The notes under the pieces were generated by a model. The model was not told the DNA's origin. It did no database searches and was given only the letters and a program-made list of their open reading frames with translations. From DASYYE01 sp035946955 (lineage in GTDB: Bacteria > Actinomycetota > Actinomycetes > Streptosporangiales > Streptosporangiaceae), in NCBI GenBank assembly GCA_035946955.1, contig DASYYE010000023.1, positions 1 to 33,720 on the forward strand: a stretch of DNA of 33,720 bases, in the 5' to 3' direction. Made by a program: the position numbers and the translations under genes. The first letter of the stretch is position 1; every line of letters begins with the position of its first letter. Positions 31,303 through 33,720 of this stretch are shown here, piece after piece.

Positions 31303-32997
31303 GTGGGGGTTCCGAGTGTCGTCCAGGGTTTTGCCCCTGAAGGGGTGACGGACGGTGGCCTGCAGGTCGAAGGCCTCTCGGTCCACTTCGGCGGCCTCGC
31401 CGCGCTCGATGGCGTCAGCCTGTCCGTGACCAAGCGCGAGATCGTCGGCATCATCGGGCCGAACGGAGCTGGCAAGACGACGCTCTTCAACGTCATCTGC
31501 GGCTTTGTCCGGCCGACTTCGGGCACCATCAGCTACGCCGGACGATCTCTGAACAAGGCACGCCCGCACCAGCTTGCGGCGCTGGGAATAGGCCGCACGC
31601 TGCAAGGACTGGGGCTCTTCCCAGCCATGACGGTCCTCGACAACGTCATGACCGGGCTCAGCCACCGGGCAAGAGCCGACTTGGCCGCAGCGCTCCTGGG
31701 CCTTCACTGGTCGCACCGGAATGAGCGGAGCCTGCGTGAGCAAGCCGTCGCAGCCCTGGAACGGCTGGAGCTCACCGATGCGGCCGGACAGCTCCCGTCC
31801 GCGCTCCCTTATCAGCTCCAGAAACGGGTGGCGCTTGCCCGCGCGCTGGTGGCCCAGCCCCGGCTGCTCCTACTCGATGAGCCGGCCGCCGGCCTCGCCG
31901 AGGAGGAGATGGCCTCGCTCGGTGAGCTTCTGCTGGAGCTCCGCCGCGAGATGGGGATCCTGCTCGTCGAGCACCACATGGACCTGGTCATGTCGGTGAG
32001 TGACCGGATCGCGGTGCTCGATTTCGGCCGCGTGATCGCGGCAGGCACGCCCGACGAAATCCGTGCGAACCCAGAGGTCACGCGAGCCTATCTCGGGGCG
32101 GCGGTGGGCCGCGAGCATCCGTCGCGGCCCACCGCGCCGCGACCGCAGGCCCCATCCGGCGTGACAGCCGCCACGCCGCCACCAGAGATCCTGGCCAAGG
32201 GGCCATCAGGCACTACGGACGACCATGGATCCCCCCGCACCACGGGCAACCAGGGATCCCCAGGCACCAACGGCGACCAGGGGTCACCGGGCATCGTCGT
32301 CGAGGGACTGTCTGTCCACTACGGCGCAGTCCAGGCGCTTCGCGGCGTTTCGTTCACCGCCCCGGCGGGAGCGGTCACCGCCGTCCTCGGGGCCAACGGT
32401 GCCGGGAAGTCAACGCTGCTGAGGGCCATGACCGGGCTCGTCCACCCCGTGGGGGGCCGCGCCACGATCGCCGGGCACGAGGTGACCGGCAAGCCGCCCG
32501 AAGCCATTGCCCGGCTCGGCGTCTCGCACGTCCCCGAGGCTGCCGACATGATCGGCGAGCTGACCGTCGAGGAGAACCTTCGGCTGGGAGGGCTGTGGCG
32601 GCGCGACCGCGCGGACGCCGCCGCGGCGATCCAGGAGGTTTACGATTCCTTCCCGCCCCTGGCCGCCCGCCGTAACCGGTCCACGTTCACGCTCTCCGGC
32701 GGGGAGCGGCAGATGCTGGCGATCGGGCGGGCGCTCGCGGCCCGGCCTACCGCGCTGCTGCTCGATGAGCCATCCCTCGGGCTGGCGCCCAGGGTTGCCG
32801 AGCAGATCATGCAGCTAATCGGCGAACTCGTGGACAGCACAGCACTCACAGTGCTGCTCGTCGAGCAGAACGCGCGCAGCGCCCTGTCGATTGCCGACCG
32901 GGCCATCGTGCTCTCACTTGGCCGCGTCGTCGTCAGCGACGACGCGGCGGCCGTCGGCTCCGACGACGCGCTGAGGCATCACTACCTCGGCTACTGA
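31303..32997 (+). CDS. Fused LivG-LivF ATPase of a branched-chain amino-acid-type ABC transporter
   Basis: This is a 564-aa cytosolic ATPase with two complete nucleotide-binding domains. Domain 1 (~20-270, LivG-like) has Walker A GPNGAGKTT, Walker B LLLLDEPAAGL, and switch His in LLVEHHMD. Its signature is LPYQLQKRVALARAL, lacking the usual glycine (LivG normally has LPYGxQR). Domain 2 (~335-564, LivF-like) has Walker A GANGAGKST, canonical signature LSGGERQMLAIGRAL and Walker B ALLLDEPSLGLAP. They are joined by a ~65-residue Gly/Ser/Pro-rich linker containing 9-residue repeats. In most bacteria these are two genes. GTG 31303 is favoured by GGAGGGA nine bases upstream; ATG 31267 and 31285 are in frame. 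A LivH-like permease gene follows after 24 bp. The substrate could be Leu/Ile/Val, amides or aromatics. Confidence 0.9.
   Translation: MGVPSVVQGFAPEGVTDGGLQVEGLSVHFGGLAALDGVSLSVTKREIVGIIGPNGAGKTTLFNVICGFVRPTSGTISYAGRSLNKARPHQLAALGIGRTLQGLGLFPAMTVLDNVMTGLSHRARADLAAALLGLHWSHRNERSLREQAVAALERLELTDAAGQLPSALPYQLQKRVALARALVAQPRLLLLDEPAAGLAEEEMASLGELLLELRREMGILLVEHHMDLVMSVSDRIAVLDFGRVIAAGTPDEIRANPEVTRAYLGAAVGREHPSRPTAPRPQAPSGVTAATPPPEILAKGPSGTTDDHGSPRTTGNQGSPGTNGDQGSPGIVVEGLSVHYGAVQALRGVSFTAPAGAVTAVLGANGAGKSTLLRAMTGLVHPVGGRATIAGHEVTGKPPEAIARLGVSHVPEAADMIGELTVEENLRLGGLWRRDRADAAAAIQEVYDSFPPLAARRNRSTFTLSGGERQMLAIGRALAARPTALLLDEPSLGLAPRVAEQIMQLIGELVDSTALTVLLVEQNARSALSIADRAIVLSLGRVVVSDDAAAVGSDDALRHHYLGY
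32221..32292 (+). repeat. 27-bp repeats encoding a Gly-Ser-Pro linker
   Basis: Two full 27-bp units (32221-32247 and 32248-32274) and a partial one (32275-32292) encode DHGSPRTTG, NQGSPGTNG and DQGSPG. They form a flexible, collagen-like hinge between the two ATPase domains. The repeat could vary in copy number between strains without breaking the frame. Confidence 0.75.
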
Positions 32998-33021
32998 CCT
33001 CCACCAGGGAGGGGGCAACTG

Positions 33022-33720
33022 ATGCGGGAGTTCCTCGACTCCACTCTCCTGGGCGTGACCGTTGGCATGGTCTACGCCGCCGTCGCACTAGGGCTCGTGC
33101 TCATCTGGCGATCGACCCGGGTGCTGAACTTCGCCCAGGGCGCGATGGCGACGCTGACGACGTTCATCGCCGCCAGCGTCCTCGATCATTCGGTGGGCTA
33201 CTGGGCCGCGTTCGCCATCGCCATGGCCGCCGGTTTCGCGGTGGGAGCGGCCACCGAGCGGGTGTTCATCCGCCCGCTCGCGGACCGGCATCCGCTCGAC
33301 GCGGTGATCGTCTCCATCGGCCTGTTCATCACGCTGGAGGCGCTGGCGGGCACCGTGTGGGGCCCGAACCAGCGAGGCTTTCCGGCACCATTCTCGATCG
33401 CGAGCGGCTTCCACCTCGGGTCCATGCCGATCGCGGTCACGCCGTTCGACCTGTTCGTTGTCGCCGCGGTCCTGGTCCTCATGGCGGTCATGGCCAGTGT
33501 GTTCCGTTTCACCGGCACCGGGCTCCGGATGCGTGCGGCGGCTGCAGCACCCGAGGTGGCCGCGCTGCTCGGGGTACGGGTCCGCTCGATGCTCTCGCTC
33601 GGGTGGGCGGTCGCGGCGGCCTGCGGGGCTCTCGCTGGGCTCCTCGTGGCGCCGACCGCATACCTCTACCCAGGGAACATGGACATCTACCTGATCCTCG
33701 GTTTCGTGGCAGCCGTGGTG
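33022..33720 (+). CDS. livH: LivH-type permease, C-terminus cut by window
   Basis: The frame is open for 233 codons to the window end. It starts at ATG 33022 after a GGGAGGGGG stretch and lies 24 bp downstream of the ATPase gene. The first helix region (LLGVTVGMVYAAVALGLVLIWRSTRVLNFAQGAMATL) is the LivH hallmark, with NFAQG strongly conserved. AVIVSIGLFITLEALAGTVWG and FRFTGTGLRMRAAAAAPEVAALLGV are the central cytosolic loop and helices typical of the family, and SLGWAVAAACGALAGLLVAP is a late helix. It forms one half of the membrane channel; a LivM partner and a binding protein would be expected beyond the window. Confidence 0.92.
   Translation, partial: MREFLDSTLLGVTVGMVYAAVALGLVLIWRSTRVLNFAQGAMATLTTFIAASVLDHSVGYWAAFAIAMAAGFAVGAATERVFIRPLADRHPLDAVIVSIGLFITLEALAGTVWGPNQRGFPAPFSIASGFHLGSMPIAVTPFDLFVVAAVLVLMAVMASVFRFTGTGLRMRAAAAAPEVAALLGVRVRSMLSLGWAVAAACGALAGLLVAPTAYLYPGNMDIYLILGFVAAVV

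Noticed and set aside
30922..31743. 273-codon minus-strand frame upstream of and into the transporter ATPase gene
   Set aside because: Half of it lies opposite the LivG domain. The remainder has a few protein-like words but no consistent bias or domain.
1..33720. CRISPR arrays, tRNA or rRNA genes
   Set aside because: No regularly spaced repeats with unique spacers and no cloverleaf or rRNA signature sequence were seen on either strand; a covariance-model scan was not possible here.

Overview
The window is high-GC DNA with strong G/C preference at third codon positions. Its gene content is typical of filamentous actinomycetes: a SARP regulator, a PucR-type regulator, a DUF574 methyltransferase, an NB-ARC/TPR STAND protein, several TetR and PadR regulators, and large secreted proteins. 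It reads as a chromosomal accessory region of a Streptomycetales/Streptosporangiales-like organism; I cannot place it to genus. No tRNA, rRNA or CRISPR array was seen.

Region 1-6543, all minus strand, holds a truncated SARP regulator and, upstream of it, three secreted proteins. These are a sedolisin (S53) protease with no obvious prodomain, a 766-aa protein resembling the non-catalytic shell of large actinobacterial subtilases without a protease core, and a repeat-rich beta-propeller-like protein. The protease and the shell protein are 22 bp apart and very likely co-transcribed. An AT-rich operator-like block lies upstream of the shell gene.

Region 6957-11766, minus strand, holds a PadR/MFS-efflux pair overlapping by 4 bp with a palindromic operator at the PadR start. 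Next come a CBS-pair protein and a TIR-like protein carrying a C-terminal beta-rich domain, preceded by a 21-bp tandem repeat. A site-2-type zinc metalloprotease follows.

Region 11947-18180 holds two divergent regulator/enzyme pairs, cytochrome P450 with TetR and TetR with a short-chain dehydrogenase, each sharing an intergenic operator array. Between them is a secreted GH114-type glycosidase with accessory beta-sandwich domains.

Region 18304-20319 is a full-length IS1634-type insertion sequence. Beside it lies the frameshifted N-terminal relic of an ethylene-forming-enzyme-like 2-oxoglutarate dioxygenase. Then a PucR-type regulator is divergent from a three-gene operon (2Fe-2S protein, FAD/NAD oxidoreductase with a BFD-like cluster, DAO-type flavoprotein). 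This operon has the architecture of hydrogen cyanide synthase (HcnABC) and of opine/hydroxyproline dehydrogenases.

Region 25500-33720 holds a UROD/MetE-like protein, two decayed gene fragments, a DUF574 methyltransferase with a possible leaderless promoter, a STAND NTPase with TPRs, and the start of a branched-chain amino-acid-type ABC transporter operon. In that operon the two ATPases are fused into one polypeptide, followed by a LivH-like permease cut by the window end.

The most unusual items are the split protease pair (858-4428), the TIR/beta-domain protein with its CBS neighbour (9188-10684), the ethylene-forming-enzyme relic (20414-20633), and the fused LivG-LivF with a degenerate first signature motif.
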